64,000 nucleotides of DNA from Verrucomicrobiia bacterium (GTDB taxonomy: Bacteria > Verrucomicrobiota > Verrucomicrobiia > Verrucomicrobiales > DEV007), in the NCBI GenBank assembly GCA_030427505.1, contig JAUICH010000001.1:558001-622000 (forward strand), read 5' to 3'. Position numbers and translations under genes: made by a program. How positions within the stretch are numbered: position 1 is the stretch's first letter; each line of letters starts with the position of its first letter. Positions 43,667 to 52,767 of the stretch are shown one piece after another. The notes under the pieces are model-generated. The model had not been told where the DNA came from. It worked only from the letters and a program-made list of their open reading frames with translations, and ran no database searches.

Positions 43667-44938
43667 TTACTTCCCGTAACCGCTTTCCGCCAGCTTCTTC
43701 ATGGGACCGAAAGCGATTCCCGCGTTGGGCGGATAGGTTTCTTTGACCATGCCGAACTTGACCCACCATTCGTTGGTCAGCTTCCAGTGGTCCTTGATCT
43801 GGCCATTCTTCCCGATGGGCGGCTCGCCTTCCGCGACCCCCATGAAGGCGGAGGACTCCGGCCAGCCGAAAACGTAAAGGCCGCCGTCTTTCGGACCGCC
43901 AGTGTCACCGATGACGGACACCACGTCCGCGACCTCGAACTTGATGGCGTCGGCGATGATCTTATTGGCTTCAGCGGAGTGTTCTTTCCAGTAAGCCACG
44001 GCATCGAAGTAGGCTTTCATGACCTTCATCGCGAGCTGAGGTTTCTTCTTGAGGAAGTCGCCGCTCATATACATGCCGTCGGCCAGCAGACCGGTACTGA
44101 GGTAGTAGTCGTCCTTGGAAGTGGAAACGATCTTCGAGCCTTCCAGGGTCTCAATGACCTGAGTGCCAAAGGGTTCCCAGAATTCGCCGCCCGCCACGGA
44201 GCCGCTGACCATGGCCGCCACGGCGTCGTCCATGATGACATTGGTGTAGGTGACGTCGTCAAACTTCAGACCGTTCTGTTCCAGCCAGATGCCCATGTAG
44301 ATCTGGGTGAGGCCGCCTTCCAGAACGGCGACGCTCTTTCCTTTCAGATCCGTGGCGGCTTCCACGCCAGGGCCGAGGATGATCTTGTCCGTGCCATAGG
44401 AAGCGTTCGTGTAAGCGACCAGCTTGACCGGGACGCCGGAGTCGGCGGCGATGGGGCCGTATTCCACCGTGCTGGACGTCACGTCCAACTGACCGGCGGC
44501 CATCTGGCCAAAGCTTTCATAGGGGTCTTCGATGATCTGGATATCCAGTTCGAAGCCATCCGTCAGGCCCCTTTCCTTCGCCACAAACCAGAAGCCATAG
44601 CCTGGCCAGGAAAAGAGAGACACTTTCACCACCTCCATTTCTTTCGGCGCCGCCGGTGGTGGTGGCGGAGGAGGCGTCGCGGGAGCCGCGGCGGGTTCCG
44701 GATCCGGCATGGGTGCGGGCTCCGCCTTGGTTTCTTCAGGGGCCGGTTCTGGCTCGGGTTCGGGAGTCGGCGCCGGTTCCGCGGGAGGTGCTTTGGGTGC
44801 TGCCGGTGTCTCTTCCGCCGGCGGGGCGGACGGTTCGTCTGCCGGTTTTTCCGAGCAACTCGGAAGCGTGAGCAGACCAAGAGAAAGGCCTAACAGGGCT
44901 CCGGCGGCGCGGAAGGAGAGAGGAAGGAGTGGCTTCAT
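43667..44938 (-). CDS. ABC transporter substrate-binding lipoprotein 2 (NMT1/nitrate-taurine type)
   Basis: A 423-residue exported protein. The signal peptide ends in a good lipobox (LTLPSC, Cys about residue 28), followed by a ~70-residue Pro/Glu/Ala linker ending in PPPPPPPAAPKEMEVVKVSL. The periplasmic-binding domain (about 100-420) has SLFSWPGYGFWFVAKERGL, AAGQLDVTSSTVEYGPIAAD, KSVAVLEGGL and a two-lobe pattern of the NMT1/SsuA/TauA group. The long linker suggests a binding domain tethered well off the membrane. It is followed downstream by the Rieske gene and preceded by its own sigma-54-like site. Confidence 0.88.
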   Translation of the reverse strand: MKPLLPLSFRAAGALLGLSLGLLTLPSCSEKPADEPSAPPAEETPAAPKAPPAEPAPTPEPEPEPAPEETKAEPAPMPDPEPAAAPATPPPPPPPAAPKEMEVVKVSLFSWPGYGFWFVAKERGLTDGFELDIQIIEDPYESFGQMAAGQLDVTSSTVEYGPIAADSGVPVKLVAYTNASYGTDKIILGPGVEAATDLKGKSVAVLEGGLTQIYMGIWLEQNGLKFDDVTYTNVIMDDAVAAMVSGSVAGGEFWEPFGTQVIETLEGSKIVSTSKDDYYLSTGLLADGMYMSGDFLKKKPQLAMKVMKAYFDAVAYWKEHSAEANKIIADAIKFEVADVVSVIGDTGGPKDGGLYVFGWPESSAFMGVAEGEPPIGKNGQIKDHWKLTNEWWVKFGMVKETYPPNAGIAFGPMKKLAESGYGK

Positions 44939-44978
44939 GATTTGGGCGGAGACTCCGGGTGACTTAGGGTAGGATGGC

Positions 44979-44994
44979 AGCTTAATTCATGCCA
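44979..44994 (-). promoter_or_regulatory. Sigma-54-type promoter of binding protein 2
   Basis: On the minus strand TGGCATGAATTAAGCT has the GG-N10-GC core and full TGGCAYG -24 box; the -12 box (AAGCT) is weaker. Predicted start near 44968, about 30 bases before the ATG at 44938. Confidence 0.45.
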
Positions 44995-45196
44995 CGGAAG
45001 GTAGGTGAGGGCGCGTGGAGAAGCGGGGCGATTACGATGCAAGTGCGTTCGTATGCAGGTGACCTTGCCGAGGATTGGAAGAACGCTGACGATGAGAATA
45101 AGCGCTTTCTATACCCGCCGCGCCTCCGGCTCCTGCCTCAAAGAGGCAAAAGCTTATTTACCGCACTTTGGAGAGGCTTTGCCTCCCCGTTTGGTT

Positions 45197-45994
45197 TTAG
45201 GTTTCCTTTCCGGTCCTCAGATAAGGAAAGGCCCACCAGCGGAGGCCTCGGAGGAGGAGGTCCAAGACGAAGCCGAGCACGCCGATGACGAGGATGCCGG
45301 CCATGATGTCGTCCACGCGGACGAAGCGCTTCGCCCGCATCATCATGGCGCCGATGCCGTCGGTGGCGGCGACGATTTCCGCGATGACGAGGTAAGTCCA
45401 ACTGACGGCGAGCATCTGGCGGAGGGTGTCGAGATACTGGGGCAGGGCAGAGCGGAAGATGACGGAGCGAAGAATCTGCGCCGGTTTCGCGCCGAGGGTC
45501 TGGGCGGTCTCGATCAGCTCTATTCGCACCGCTTTCGTGTTGTCCATGAGGAGGGTGATGAGGAACCAGATCACGCCGAGAAAGAGGAGGGCAATTTTCT
45601 GATTCTCGCCAGTGCCCAGCCACATAAGGAGCAATGGCACGAAAGACGGAGCCGGAAGATAACGGAAGGGGGAGACCAGCGGGTTGATGAAATTTTCCGC
45701 CACGGAGAAAGACCCCATGAGAATACCGAGCGGCAGAGCCACGGCGGTCGCGATGAGGAAACTGAGCAGCACACGGTTCAGGCTTTTAAGCACGTCTTTG
45801 GCGAAGCCGTGTTCCGCGAAGAGTTCGGCCAGTGCCCGGCATACCGCCAAAGGGGAAGGCAGCAGGCGGGGGTTCGCCCAGCCGCTAACGGCCAGGCTGT
45901 GCCATATCGCGAAGAACAGCACCCAGGCACCGGCCGCGAGGCCAATCTTCCAGCCGGGCGAGAGGCTGCCGCGAAGCTGGAAGGGCCGGGACAC
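45197..45994 (-). CDS. ABC transporter permease 2
   Basis: A 265-residue inner-membrane permease of the nitrate/sulfonate/taurine type with about six membrane segments. The EAA loop is ETAQTLGAKPAQILRSVIF (Gly at the conserved position), preceded by FRYLPAPSFVPLLLMWLGTGENQK. The start is uncertain: GTG at 45994 avoids a long overlap with the upstream AhpD-like gene, but the frame is open to 46102. No ATPase gene is adjacent, so it probably uses the one at 48877-49788. Confidence 0.82.
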   Translation of the reverse strand: MSRPFQLRGSLSPGWKIGLAAGAWVLFFAIWHSLAVSGWANPRLLPSPLAVCRALAELFAEHGFAKDVLKSLNRVLLSFLIATAVALPLGILMGSFSVAENFINPLVSPFRYLPAPSFVPLLLMWLGTGENQKIALLFLGVIWFLITLLMDNTKAVRIELIETAQTLGAKPAQILRSVIFRSALPQYLDTLRQMLAVSWTYLVIAEIVAATDGIGAMMMRAKRFVRVDDIMAGILVIGVLGFVLDLLLRGLRWWAFPYLRTGKET

Positions 45995-46025
45995 GGTGTG
46001 GCGGGACTTGGCGGACGGGGCGTCG

Positions 46026-46589
46026 TCAGTTGACAGGCGGTTTTTCCCAAGCCAGTGACGCCACGGCGCTGTCCAGCGGCGTGTGGGCGATGCCGTTGGC
46101 ATAGTTGCTCATCAGTTTGGTGGCCAGGCCGAGGACCACTTCCAGGGCCTGGGGGGCGGTGTAACCCGCTTCGAAGAATCGTTGAGTGAATTCCTCCGGT
46201 GGGTGGCCCCGGTGGTCGATCAGTGCCTTGGTGAAAAGACGCAGGGCTTCCAGCTTGGGATCGGACAAGGGTGTGCCAGCCCGCAGCGCGGTATTGTCTT
46301 CTTCTTTCATCCCGGCCTTCTGGCTGAGAAAGCTGTGCCAGGGGACGCAGTAGGTGCAGTTATTCTCAAAGTTCGCGGTCTGGTAGACGACCTGTTTTTC
46401 GACGCCATTGAAGCTGGAATTTTCAAACAGCTCCCAGAGCCGGACATAGCCCGCGAGGGCCGGTGGCGAGGCGGACAGCATGCGCTCCAAGTTGGGAATC
46501 ATGCCGAAGTCCGCCTCCACTTCCTCCAGGAGCGGAAGCGACGCGGCAGGCGCGGAGGCCTTTTCGAGTAGGGGAAAGTCCTGGCCCAT
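46026..46589 (-). CDS. AhpD/carboxymuconolactone decarboxylase-family protein
   Basis: A 187-residue helical protein with the AhpD-type active site: EKQVVYQTANFENNCTYCVPWHS contains E-N-N-C-x2-C-x3-H (quoted core ENNCTYCVPWH), the redox-active CxxC plus His. Such proteins are peroxidases or decarboxylase-like and often accompany oxygenases, so it may protect against peroxide from the Rieske reaction; inference. It lies 6 bases after the glutamine-synthetase-like gene in the same unit. Confidence 0.82.
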   Translation of the reverse strand: MGQDFPLLEKASAPAASLPLLEEVEADFGMIPNLERMLSASPPALAGYVRLWELFENSSFNGVEKQVVYQTANFENNCTYCVPWHSFLSQKAGMKEEDNTALRAGTPLSDPKLEALRLFTKALIDHRGHPPEEFTQRFFEAGYTAPQALEVVLGLATKLMSNYANGIAHTPLDSAVASLAWEKPPVN

Positions 46590-46595
46590 CGGTGC

Positions 46596-48017
46596 TTAGA
46601 TGAAGGTCAGCCGCTCGTCGAGCTGGCGGTCGTGAATGGTGTAGAACTCTTTTTCCCACTCCATGGTCTTCTGGCGGAGATAGATGTCTTTCATTGCTCC
46701 GAATACTTCCGTGGCGAGATCGTCGGCTTCGAAAGCCTCGATGGCGTGCAGCAAGGTGCCGGGCAGGAACTCGATGCCTGCTTCCCGGATCTGCTTCTTG
46801 CCCTTGAGGTAGAGGTTGTCGTTGAGCGGTTCACCGGGGTCGAGTTCCTGTTCGATGCCCTCCAGGCCGGCGGCGAGGTGAAAGGCGGCGGCGAGGTAAG
46901 GGTTCACGCTCATGTCCGGCGCGCGGTTCTCCAGGCAGTAGCGGTTGAGCGGCATGCGCATCATGGCGGAGCGGTTGTTCTTGCCGTAGGCGACGAGGAC
47001 CGGCGCCCAACTGACGTCCAGCATCTCGCCCTGAGCCACGAAGCCCTGGTAGCTGTTGTAGGTCGGCGAGGTAACGGCGGTGATGGCCTTGGCGTGTTTC
47101 AAGACCCCTGCCGCGAAGTGATAAGCCTGTTTCGACATGGGGATGCCGTATTTCTCCATGAAGGGGTTTCCTCCCGGCTCCGGCGCGAAGAGGTTGTCTC
47201 CCGAGGCGTTGTCCTGGAGCGACATGTTGAAGTGGCACCCGGAGCGGAAGTCGTCGGCAAAGGGCTTCGGCATGAAGCTGGCAATGCAGCCGATGGATTC
47301 CGCGATCTTCTTCGCCATGAGACGGATGAAGATGAGCCGGTCCGACATGCTGAGCGCGTCCGCGTAGTTGAAGTCCAGCTCGTACTGACCGTGCCCGCCT
47401 TCCTGGTCGAAGGAAAACACGCCCCAGCCGAGTTCGTTCATGGCATCCACCATGGGTTCGAGGAATTCCATGGACCCCATGGACTGGTAAACATCATAAG
47501 CCGGGCAGATGCCGCCGAAGCGGTGGGGCGAAAGGATGGAGCGCTTCCCGGTTTCCGGATCGACGCGGAAGATGTAGAACTCCGTCTCCATGCCGACGTT
47601 GAAGGTCATGCCCAAGTCAGCGGCGCGAGCGACCTGGCGCTTCAGGACCTGGCGGCTGTCGTTGGGGTAGGGTTCGCCGTGGTAGTAGAGGTCGCCGAAG
47701 AAGTAGGCGAAGCGCTTGTCCCAGGGGCAGATGAGGGCGGTATCCAGATCAGGCACGGAGGCGCACTCGTCTTCCTGCGGTCCCACCAGGCCCATGCCCT
47801 CCATGGCGCCCACGGTGAAAAGTTCCGAGCCAGCGGCCATTTTCCCGAGGTATTCCAGCGGGTTTACCTTGGCCTTCGGTACGCCGTGGACATCCACATA
47901 GGTGGAAAGGGCATACTTCACGCCCTGTTCGCCCAGGCTTTTCTTCAGGCTTTCCACTTTGGAATCGTCCACGCTGAAATCGGCGGGAACGGCAAAGACG
48001 GGTTTGGCGGTGCTCAT
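46596..48017 (-). CDS. Glutamine-synthetase-like ligase (GlnT/glutamate-amine ligase type)
   Basis: A 473-residue GS-fold enzyme. Conserved elements: VKYALSTYVDVHGVPKAK, MGMETEFYIF-like metal motif (GMETEFYIF), WGVFSFDQEGGHGQYELDF, ASFMPKPF, RSGCHFNMSL (ATP/metal His), NNRSAMMRMP (Arg flap) and SVNPYLAAAFHLAAGLEG. These resemble the type III/GlnT branch, which includes glutamate-methylamine ligase and other gamma-glutamyl-amine ligases, more than house-keeping GlnA; the adenylylation Tyr region is absent. Likely role: ligation of an amine or ammonia released by the pathway to glutamate. The substrate is unproven. Confidence 0.82.
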   Translation of the reverse strand: MSTAKPVFAVPADFSVDDSKVESLKKSLGEQGVKYALSTYVDVHGVPKAKVNPLEYLGKMAAGSELFTVGAMEGMGLVGPQEDECASVPDLDTALICPWDKRFAYFFGDLYYHGEPYPNDSRQVLKRQVARAADLGMTFNVGMETEFYIFRVDPETGKRSILSPHRFGGICPAYDVYQSMGSMEFLEPMVDAMNELGWGVFSFDQEGGHGQYELDFNYADALSMSDRLIFIRLMAKKIAESIGCIASFMPKPFADDFRSGCHFNMSLQDNASGDNLFAPEPGGNPFMEKYGIPMSKQAYHFAAGVLKHAKAITAVTSPTYNSYQGFVAQGEMLDVSWAPVLVAYGKNNRSAMMRMPLNRYCLENRAPDMSVNPYLAAAFHLAAGLEGIEQELDPGEPLNDNLYLKGKKQIREAGIEFLPGTLLHAIEAFEADDLATEVFGAMKDIYLRQKTMEWEKEFYTIHDRQLDERLTFI

Positions 48018-48056
48018 ATTCGTTGGGGAGGAAGAAGATCCAGATTGAGTAGAATG

Positions 48057-48860
48057 TTAGTGTTTACCGAGAGGGGCCGGCGAAAGGCCGTTCCAGTGTT
48101 CTTCAGAAAGGGGTGGCATCTCGGTGAGAGCCTTCCGGCAGAGGGCGGCGAGCGCCTCGCCCATTTCGCGGAAGAGGGACTGGCCGCGCTCGACGGTGCC
48201 GGCGCTTGGCTTGCCGGTGATGCCGTTCAGGCTGGTCTGGGCGACGGGATAGCTGAAGACCGTGCCGTCCGTGCGATCAGGATCGTCTTCCACCAAGTCC
48301 ATGCGCACTGTGTCGGGAGCCAGGTAGAGCATGAGGTCCGTCTCCGCTTGGTTGGCGTGGATGTCGTCCCCATCGCAGAGAAAGTAGCTCAAGATATCTG
48401 GGGTCAGGGAGAAGCTGTTGCGGACACCGATCTGCAATTTTCCCAGGAACTCCAGGCGGAGTTGATCCACCGCGACACGTAGAGAGGCGTCGTTTCCAAA
48501 ATGGGAATTAATGATGAACAGCTTTTCCCAGCCCGTGGCTACGGCCCAGGAGACGAGTTCCCGCACAGAGGCGATGAAGGTCTGGTGCGAAAGCGAAAAA
48601 GTCCCCGGCCACTTCGTGGTGTGCCCGGCGGATACCGTGTAGGGCATGGCGGGGAGCATGGGAATACCGGTCTGAGCGGAGGCGTAGGCCACGACTTGGT
48701 CCGCGATGACGGTGTCCGTATTGATGGGCAAATGCGGACCGTGCTGTTCCGTCGCTCCCGTGGGTAGGAGCAGCATGCGGGGGCCGTTTTCCTGGAGATT
48801 GGCGATGGTCTTCCAGCTCAACTCCTCCAGGCGCAATGCCTTCTCAACCTCCGGAAGCAT
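48057..48860 (-). CDS. Creatininase-family amidohydrolase
   Basis: A 267-residue metal hydrolase of the creatininase / FAPy-deformylase family. Motifs: LPTGATEQHGPHLPINTDTVIAD (quoted core GATEQHGPHLPINTD with metal Glu, His and Asp), IINSHFGND (metal His; the common form is NGHGGN) and DIHANQAETDLMLYL (metal Glu). The family opens cyclic amides such as creatinine, or removes formyl groups. The G-to-F change in the NSHFGN loop hints at altered specificity. It lies 40 bases upstream of the GS-like gene, and just downstream of the importer ATPase. Confidence 0.85.
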   Translation of the reverse strand: MLPEVEKALRLEELSWKTIANLQENGPRMLLLPTGATEQHGPHLPINTDTVIADQVVAYASAQTGIPMLPAMPYTVSAGHTTKWPGTFSLSHQTFIASVRELVSWAVATGWEKLFIINSHFGNDASLRVAVDQLRLEFLGKLQIGVRNSFSLTPDILSYFLCDGDDIHANQAETDLMLYLAPDTVRMDLVEDDPDRTDGTVFSYPVAQTSLNGITGKPSAGTVERGQSLFREMGEALAALCRKALTEMPPLSEEHWNGLSPAPLGKH

Positions 48861-48876
48861 TGGTTAACGGGAAGGT

Positions 48877-49788
<912 letters not shown>

Positions 49789-49819
49789 GCTGAGAAAAGG
49801 TTAGAGCTACGCCGGGTAA

Positions 49820-51295
49820 TCAGGAAGAGACGTGCTTCGGCGGTGGCGAGCTGTCTCCCGGGCGAGCAGTGGAGGCGGACGTGACGGGACGGGGCTCCGG
49901 ATTGTCCGTCACGCGCTCCCGCGCCGCGTTCATGAGGAAGCGGGGGAACCACAGCACCGCATTTGCCACGGCGCGGGACTTCCCGCCTTTATCCCCGTGA
50001 GCCCAGGGGAAAAAGATGTGGCTGAGCCAGGCGAGGATCTGGTCCGTGAAGAAACCGACCAGCCCGATAAGGATGATGATGGGATAGACGCGGTCGAAGT
50101 TCCGCCAGCGGCCCTGCGTTTCGATGAACTCCGTGAGGCCGCTTTTCACCCCAATGAGTTCGGCGATGACCAGCCAGGTCCAGGCCCAGCCGAGTAGGAT
50201 GCGGAGGTCATTGTAAACATTCGGCATGATGCCGGGGATGACGACCTTGGTCAGGAGCTGGCGCTGGTTTGCGCCCAGAGTCTGGGCGGCTTCCAAGAGA
50301 GAGACATCGATCAACTTCGTAGTCTTGGACAGCACCAGCACCATCTGGAAAACCGTACCGATAACGACGAGCGCAATCTTGGGCGCGTCGTTGGCGAGGA
50401 AGAGCGCCACCAGCAGCGTGCTGAAGGTGGGCGCCGGCATGTAGCGGAAGAAGTCGATGAACGGCTCAAAAATACGAGAGAAGAACTGGTAGGTCCCGCA
50501 AAGCACCCCAATAGGAATGCCGATGAGGCAAGAGATGAGAAACCCGCCGAAGACGATCGTCATGGAATGCCACAGGCGATCCGCCATGGTGGGTTGACCG
50601 TCATCCACGGGGCGGGCGAATTCTTTCCAGCCATTCAGCAGGACGGCGTGGGGCTCGGGGAGATAGTCCGGGTTGGACGGTCTTCCCTGGGGGATCATCT
50701 GGACGAGCGGCTGGTCCGGAAAGTTGTCGCTGTCATAAGTGAGCGACTTCGCGGACATGACGGCCCAGTTTTCCTGGGCGATGGAGACGTTTTCCTTCGT
50801 GATCGGAGGGTCCGTCGCGACTTTCTCGCCCGTGGCGAGGTCTCGCCAGATCTCATAGATGGCCGCGTCATCCTCCGCCTGATCGCCACTGAGCCAACCA
50901 TTGGCGATGGCGATGGGCGCAATCTGGCGGAGATACTTCTTGTTCGCCCGCCGGCGGCCGGACTCCGTCCCTTCCCACTCGCCACCCGACTGAATCAATT
51001 GACGGGTCTGATCGTTCTGGCGCCGGATGCCTTCCTGAAATTCCGAGAAGTAGTCTTTCCCCACATGATCGCCTGGGGTGAAGACGGTATTCACGTCCGT
51101 GCGGTTGGCGGCAATTTCGAGCCGCACGTCCGGGTGCCAGATGAAAGGGCAGTAGCTGACCAGGCACCAAATACCCAGAGGCAGGAGGAAAGAGACGAGC
51201 GTCAGGAGAGACGCGCGGCGAGCTCCCAGGTCGCGACGGACGGCGAACCAGGGCTCACGCGGCTTTTTCTGCTGACTCGATTTTCCGAAGATCAC
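49820..51295 (-). CDS. ABC transporter permease 1 with large periplasmic insert
   Basis: A 491-residue permease, nearly twice the usual 250-280. After the first membrane segment (about 28-50) there is a hydrophilic region of about 190 residues (about 52-240, for example NRTDVNTVFTPGDHVGKDYF and GWLSGDQAEDDAAIYEIW) likely in the periplasm. Then five further segments with the EAA loop EAAQTLGANQRQLLTKVVI follow, preceded by DFFRYMPAPTFSTLLVALFL. A cytoplasmic Pro/Ser-rich tail closes it. Start is GTG at 51295. It probably forms the channel with permease 2 or as a homodimer. Confidence 0.88.
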   Translation of the reverse strand: MIFGKSSQQKKPREPWFAVRRDLGARRASLLTLVSFLLPLGIWCLVSYCPFIWHPDVRLEIAANRTDVNTVFTPGDHVGKDYFSEFQEGIRRQNDQTRQLIQSGGEWEGTESGRRRANKKYLRQIAPIAIANGWLSGDQAEDDAAIYEIWRDLATGEKVATDPPITKENVSIAQENWAVMSAKSLTYDSDNFPDQPLVQMIPQGRPSNPDYLPEPHAVLLNGWKEFARPVDDGQPTMADRLWHSMTIVFGGFLISCLIGIPIGVLCGTYQFFSRIFEPFIDFFRYMPAPTFSTLLVALFLANDAPKIALVVIGTVFQMVLVLSKTTKLIDVSLLEAAQTLGANQRQLLTKVVIPGIMPNVYNDLRILLGWAWTWLVIAELIGVKSGLTEFIETQGRWRNFDRVYPIIILIGLVGFFTDQILAWLSHIFFPWAHGDKGGKSRAVANAVLWFPRFLMNAARERVTDNPEPRPVTSASTARPGDSSPPPKHVSS

Positions 51296-51469
51296 GGCCC
51301 GGTGGTTCTACCTGGACCCGGAATGGACCGGAAAACCAGGCGGTGGATAAAGGCAGCGCCGGAAACGTTTTCCTCTATGAGAGGACCCCGTCGCCGGCGC
51401 TACAAATTCAGAATCGGTTTAAAGATGGTGAAATGTCGCGCCAGTGGAGGCACTGGGCGGTTGGCGTCA

Positions 51470-52468
51470 TCATTCGCCTTTCAGTTCCGCCGCGACTTCC
51501 TCGGTCAGGCTGGGATCGAAATATTTGTCGATGTCCGCCGGCTTTTCGTAGACCTCGTACTTCACGTTGAACTCGTCAGAGATTACGGAAGATCCATAGA
51601 CGGAGCCGAGGCCTTCGCCTTTTTCCCAGCGTTCCAGCGCTTCATCCAGTTTCAGGATGTAGGTGCCTTCCAGGAAGGGCTCATACTCCGCGGGCGTGAG
51701 GTTCACGCGGGCGGCCATGATTTCGAGGCATTCGTCGAGGTTGTCCTCATCCTTCAGGTATTCGACCATCTTGTACCAGACCTTCACGACCTTCTTCCAG
51801 TCGTCGCGGCGCTTTTCGAGGCTCTCCGGGTCCACGAAGAGGATGTCGTAAATCAGACCCGCGGCGTCCGCCGAAGTGTAGATGGTCTTGGATCCGTCCA
51901 CGATTTTCAGCGTCTGACCGGAGCTGGGCTGCCAGCAGGCCACGCCCTGCACGGCGCCGGACTTCAGCACTTGGGGTGTTTCACCGTTGGGCGTGTTCAC
52001 CAGTTCGATGTCGTCTTCCGTCATGCCACTGGACTCGAGTGCCTTCAGGACGAGGAGGTGGCTCACGAAACCGACTTCCACGCCGACCTTCTTACCCTTC
52101 ATGTCCTTCACGCTTTCGATGCCGGGCGCGGCGATGAACATGTCGTTCCCATTGGAGTAGTCATTGATGAGAATGCCGATGGAAGGCTTACCCGTGACAC
52201 CGATGACGAGGGCGTCGCCATTGGTCATGTGCACGCCGTCCAGGCCGCCGGCGGCGTAGGTGTCCATGGACTCCACATAATCCATCCACTGAAATTCGAC
52301 TTCCACGCCGGCCTCTTTGAACCAGCCCTTCTTGATGGCGATCTCCCACGGAACCCAGCCGGGCCAGTCGCTGTAAGCGATCTTCAGGGGCTCTGCCTGC
52401 AATGTCGAACCCAGCCCGAACAGCGTGGCCAACACCAGGAAGCAGCGTGTTTTGGTAACAGTTTTCAT
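51470..52468 (-). CDS. ABC transporter substrate-binding protein 1 (NMT1-like)
   Basis: A 332-residue periplasmic protein. Sec signal peptide (about 1-25, ending [10 protein letters not shown]) followed by [22 protein letters not shown], a motif of the NMT1/THI5-like and nitrate/taurine-binding proteins, [19 protein letters not shown] and [21 protein letters not shown]. It shares the SDWPG/SWPG opening with binding protein 2, indicating that the two descend from one ancestor and bind related ligands. ATG at 52468 is chosen over an in-frame GTG at 52489. It is the first gene of the minus-strand block. Confidence 0.88.
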   Translation of the reverse strand: MKTVTKTRCFLVLATLFGLGSTLQAEPLKIAYSDWPGWVPWEIAIKKGWFKEAGVEVEFQWMDYVESMDTYAAGGLDGVHMTNGDALVIGVTGKPSIGILINDYSNGNDMFIAAPGIESVKDMKGKKVGVEVGFVSHLLVLKALESSGMTEDDIELVNTPNGETPQVLKSGAVQGVACWQPSSGQTLKIVDGSKTIYTSADAAGLIYDILFVDPESLEKRRDDWKKVVKVWYKMVEYLKDEDNLDECLEIMAARVNLTPAEYEPFLEGTYILKLDEALERWEKGEGLGSVYGSSVISDEFNVKYEVYEKPADIDKYFDPSLTEEVAAELKGE

Positions 52469-52540
52469 TCGCGTTTTCGTATCTCCCACAGTTGGTTTCG
52501 TTTAGCCCGACACCTTCATCGAACCTTAGCTAACGCTTTG

Positions 52541-52556
52541 AGCACCAATCATGCCA
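52541..52556 (-). promoter_or_regulatory. Sigma-54-type promoter of the importer operon
   Basis: On the minus strand TGGCATGATTGGTGCT matches TGGCAYG-N4-TTGCW except one base, with GG-N10-GC spacing. Predicted start near 52530, about 62 bases before the binding-protein ATG. Confidence 0.5.
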
Positions 52557-52564
52557 CGGTCCGG

Positions 52565-52585
52565 AATCCCGGCTCCGGCGGGATT
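52565..52585. promoter_or_regulatory. Dyad upstream of the importer promoter
   Basis: AATCCCG and CGGGATT are inverted with a 7-base spacer, starting 9 bases upstream of the -24 box. It could bind a regulator of the importer operon or of the divergent pdxA-like gene. The call rests on symmetry and place only. Confidence 0.3.
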
Positions 52586-52767
52586 TTGCGGTTCGAAAAC
52601 GTTGCCGGATTGGGTTTGTAAATGACTGGTTATAAGCTGCTTGCGAAGGTGCTTACCCGCTGGACTGCTTCATAATACCGGCCAGAATGGTTTCGGGTGT
52701 TGCTGGGCTCTGAAAGCCTTTCACCCGGCTTTGGACGTTCCCCTCCTTGTGTGAGAAATTCACCCCC

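Noticed and set aside
46632-48482. 616-codon plus-strand open frame opposite the ligase and creatininase genes
   Set aside because: It spans two well-supported minus-strand genes and has Gly/Val/His-rich antisense sequence.
50567-52621. 684-codon plus-strand open frame opposite permease 1 and binding protein 1
   Set aside because: Crosses two genes with clear motifs, so it is an antisense artefact.
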